Source: Gammaproteobacteria bacterium
Lineage (GTDB): Bacteria; Pseudomonadota; Gammaproteobacteria; Chromatiales; Chromatiaceae
Assembly (NCBI GenBank): GCA_019136395.1
Contig: JAGVUH010000592.1
Span: 1 to 11,415, forward strand
Length of the DNA: 11,415 bases
Direction: 5' to 3'
Part shown: in pieces, positions 6,995 through 11,415 of the stretch
Layout: each line of letters begins with the position of its first letter
How positions within the stretch are numbered: position 1 is the stretch's first letter
The notes under the pieces: generated by a model
Databases searched by the model: none
What the model saw: the letters and a program-made list of their open reading frames with translations, nothing else
Told to the model about the DNA's origin: nothing
Position numbers and translations under genes: made by a program

Positions 6995-7022
6995 CTTGAA
7001 TTCACCCCCGCCTACCCAATTT
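6995..7022 (+). promoter_or_regulatory. Sigma-32 (RpoH) heat-shock promoter of clpB
   Basis: The -35 box is CTTGAA (6995-7000), a perfect match to the sigma-32 consensus core. After a 14-nt spacer comes CCCAATTT (7015-7022), close to the consensus -10 CCCCATNT. The predicted start of transcription is near 7028-7031, giving a leader of about 30 nt before clpB. clpB is a classical RpoH-regulated gene. Confidence 0.8.
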
Positions 7023-7061
7023 GGGATATATAACCCTATGAAGTAGCGGAGATTCCCGGTC

Positions 7062-9659
<2,598 letters not shown>

Positions 9660-9749
9660 TCTGGTCTTCTTGTGAGCGCTTTGGCAAATGCCAGTTCGGC
9701 CCTTTCATCGGCGTGGGTCCGGGTTATCGGCCTCCGGGATCCTTGGCTG

Positions 9750-9790
9750 GATCAAGGCGTCATCTCGTCATCTCGGATGACGCCTTGATC
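9750..9790. repeat. Perfect 15-bp inverted repeat in the convergent clpB/cytochrome gap
   Basis: GATCAAGGCGTCATC (9750-9764) and its exact complement GATGACGCCTTGATC (9776-9790) flank an 11-nt loop. The loop holds an 8-bp tandem duplication of TCATCTCG (9760-9775), which overlaps the left arm. With one copy the loop would be just TCG. It lies between convergent genes, so a bidirectional termination or 3'-end protection role is likely, although no T run flanks it. The rest of 9660-9836 holds nothing else I can recognise. Confidence 0.75.
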
Positions 9791-9836
9791 AACCCTGGAT
9801 AGCTAATCCGGCTTCTCTGGAGTCGATCCTATCGCC

Positions 9837-10223
9837 CTACTTGCGTGACAGCCAATCAGCAATGATGGCGAAATGCTCGTCGGATACCTCGCTGACGGCC
9901 GTCCGCATGGTGGTGGCCAGGGCATTGGTGCGGGCACCGTCCCGGATGTCGATCATTATGGTGGTGGCCAGGGCATTGGTGCGGGCACCGTCCCGGATGT
10001 CGATCATTTGCCGTAACAGATAGCGCGCATTCTGACCGCCGAGCATGGGATAGTCCGGGGAGATGGGCTGCAGGCCATTTTTGCCATGACAGCTAGCACA
10101 GGCGTGGGCCTGGTAAAGGGCGCCCCCGTCCTGAGGTTGGGTCTGAGTCTGCGTCTGGGCGCCAACCGGTGCCGCAAGTAATATTAGAGGGGCGAGGCTG
10201 GTGATCAGGGGCAGCTTCCTCAT
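9837..10223 (-). CDS. Periplasmic class I c-type cytochrome with internal 17-residue duplication
   Basis: Small electron carrier of 128 aa. Residues 1-22 form a signal peptide (RKLPLITSLAPLILLAAPVGA), followed by a Gln/Thr repeat. One heme attachment motif, CASCH, is at 42-46, and the C-terminus is a typical helix, DEHFAIIADWLS. The region before that helix resembles the cytochrome c4/c553 pattern of R-G-A-R-T-N followed by a methionine ligand. That block occurs twice in tandem at about 73-89 and 90-106, from a perfect 51-bp DNA duplication. The first copy ends in Ile89 and the second in Met106, the probable heme axial ligand. The ATG at 10223 is preferred to one 69 nt upstream because GGAGAAGAAGG precedes it and the signal peptide begins there. 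Its ATG overlaps the TGA of the upstream SUMF1-type gene (ATGA). Confidence 0.85.
   Translation of the reverse strand: MRKLPLITSLAPLILLAAPVGAQTQTQTQPQDGGALYQAHACASCHGKNGLQPISPDYPMLGGQNARYLLRQMIDIRDGARTNALATTIMIDIRDGARTNALATTMRTAVSEVSDEHFAIIADWLSRK
9907..10008. repeat. 51-bp perfect tandem duplication inside the cytochrome gene
   Basis: Bases 9907-9957 and 9958-10008 are identical. The unit is 17 codons, so the frame is kept and 17 residues are added between the heme motif and the probable Met ligand. Confidence 0.97.
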
Positions 10224-11342
10224 CCTTCTTCTCCCACGGAGGGGGTGGCGGGGGAGGTCGTTAAGATCGGCCTGGAGTTCGTGGTGTCGCATTCGCTACA
10301 CTCCCGTACCAGACGGAAGCCGACAAAGTCCGTCTTGCGAATGCCGGCGTTCCAGTCACGGAAGTTGGCTGCCAGGCGCTCAGGTCCGTCACTCCAGCCA
10401 CCGTTACGATAAACCCGGCGGCGTGAGGCATAGGGACTGTCGCAATTTTCGAAGGACTGCGCCGGGTCGGGATCGCGAATCGAACAGGTCCATTCCGCGA
10501 CGTTGCCGATCATGTCGTGTAAACCCCAGGGATTGGGGGCGAAAGATCCTACCGGCGCGGTCTCGATGCCATCCCAACGGCTGCCGCAACCATTGCAGTT
10601 GGCCTGGTTGATGCCCAGGTCATTCCCCCAAGGGTAGAGTGTTCGGCTGCCGGCCCGGGCGGCGTGCTCCCATTCCATTTCGGTGGGCAAGCGAAAGGTC
10701 TCACCGGTTTTCCGGCTGAGCCAGGTGGCGAAGGCCATGGCGCCAGGTGGCGAAGGCCATGGCGTCGTAAATACTGACATTGATGACCGGACGGGACCCC
10801 CGGCCCCAGCCATTGTCGTCCGGCAACTCGCGTTCGGTTGCCTGGACAAAAAGGTCATATTCAGCGAAGGTGACCTCGTGGCTACCGAGATCGAAGGACG
10901 GGAAGCAAGCCCGAATGCCCTCCGGGTGGGAACTCGCCTGGGCGGCGGGAGCTGCAGGGGGGAACTGATAACAGGCCCCCGCAATCCGCGCGAAGGCCAT
11001 GCCGGTGGTTGGCTCGGTGAAGGCTTCCCGCTGGGTTGTTAGCGCGACCTGGAGTGGCGTCGTGCCTTGATCCAGACGGATTGGCGCCCACTGGGACAGG
11101 TCCGGAATCAGCCGCTGGATATTTTTTGCCGAAGGGATCTTGGTCTCTTGGCCGCAGGTTAAGTCGGTGCTACAGGAATTTTGCGTGTCCTCGGTAGGCG
11201 TGTCTTGAACAGCCTGGTTGTCCTGGGGGTTAGCCAGAGCCAATGGGGTAGCAGACAGTCCGATTACAATCGCAAAAACGAGGATCAACATTTGACTGTT
11301 GATCTGCTGTGAAAGGCGTTGAGTAAATAAGATTGGCCACAT
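10220..11342 (-). pseudogene. SUMF1/formylglycine-enzyme-fold secreted protein, frameshifted by a 22-bp duplication
   Basis: The N-terminal half (frame from 11342, stop at 10701) and the C-terminal half (frame ending at 10220) together make one SUMF1-domain protein. Removing one copy of the 22-bp repeat at 10720-10763 restores a single 366-aa frame, joining VINVSIYDAMAFATW to LSRKTGETFRLPTEMEWEHA. A signal peptide lies at about 18-37. The fold blocks are HEVTFAEYDLFV, WGRGSRPVINVS, YPWGN, NPWGLHDMIGNVAEW, RNGGWSDGPERLAANFRDWN and VGFRLVR. The active-site cysteines of true formylglycine-generating enzymes are absent from the GGW region, so it is more likely a fold relative than a sulfatase activator. 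As written the product is a 213-aa truncated protein. ATG 11342 lacks a clear ribosome site; an internal ATG at 11291 is an alternative start. Confidence 0.85.
10720..10763. repeat. 22-bp perfect tandem duplication causing the frameshift
   Basis: Bases 10720-10741 and 10742-10763 are identical (the plus strand begins GCCAGGTGGCGAAGG). Because 22 is not a multiple of three, the second copy shifts the reading frame of the SUMF1-type gene. Confidence 0.97.
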
Positions 11343-11415
11343 GGAGAGCGTCTCTCTGATAGTTCATGACGGCCTGAATGGCGAGGACATGAGTATCAAT
11401 GTTGTAAAAACGGCT

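Larger units (their letters stand above)
6699..7061. other. 363-bp gene-free stretch between the rlpA-like gene and clpB
   Basis: It contains a GC-rich hairpin near its left end (6767-6789) and a sigma-32-type promoter near its right end (6995-7022), both listed separately. Between about 6800 and 6990 I see no convincing gene, RNA or repeat. Small ORFs here have neither ribosome sites nor family resemblance. Confidence 0.6.

Noticed and set aside
9907..10008. CRISPR-like or satellite repeat
   Set aside because: There are only two directly adjacent copies within a gene, with no spacers.
10224..10292. Upstream start for the cytochrome, adding 23 residues
   Set aside because: The added residues are basic and unlike a signal peptide, while the ATG at 10223 has a strong ribosome site and directly begins the signal peptide.
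10764..10984. Independent start for the C-terminal SUMF1 half
   Set aside because: The first 70 or so residues of that frame are an out-of-frame reading of the N-terminal half; family motifs begin only at the duplication.

Overview
The window is GC-rich, tightly packed chromosomal DNA from a gammaproteobacterium. Close matches to the E. coli forms of ZapE, AmpD, NadC and ClpB, and a divergent nadC/ampD arrangement, support this. The style resembles purple-sulfur or related Chromatiales, but that is an inference from gene content, not a placement. No mobile element, CRISPR array, tRNA or rRNA was seen.

Layout. 1-1173 (+): zapE, cut by the left edge. 1201-5010 (-): a six-gene run read right to left. 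It comprises two DUF1538 membrane proteins (UmpA/UmpB type, overlapping by 4 nt), a PII-like regulator, a small CBS-pair protein, ampD, and a third DUF1538 protein about 76% identical to the second. 5191-6108 (+): nadC, divergent from that run. 6246-6698 (+): a short secreted RlpA-type double-psi beta-barrel protein with a TTG start. 6699-7061: a gap with a GC-rich hairpin and a good sigma-32 heat-shock promoter. 7062-9659 (+): clpB. 9660-9836: a convergent gap with a perfect 15-bp inverted repeat. 9837-11342 (-): a two-gene unit made of a SUMF1-fold secreted protein, broken by a 22-bp tandem duplication, and a c-type cytochrome carrying a 51-bp in-frame tandem duplication.

How the genes fit together. 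The most interesting unit is the DUF1538 pair with a PII-like protein and a CBS protein. A DUF1538 pair from Halomonas (UmpA/UmpB) has been reported as a two-component Na+(Li+,K+)/H+ antiporter. Here the pair is followed at once by two small proteins of nucleotide-sensing fold, which suggests a cation/proton antiporter gated by adenine-nucleotide or another small-molecule signal, by analogy with AmtB-GlnK or SbtA-SbtB. The unit lies between nadC and ampD, which are adjacent divergent genes in E. coli. The extra DUF1538 copy lies where E. coli has ampE.

The right-hand 1 kb has three perfect short tandem duplications (8, 51 and 22 bp). One of them destroys the reading frame of the SUMF1-domain gene. 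They are either recent replication-slippage events or a sequence or assembly error.
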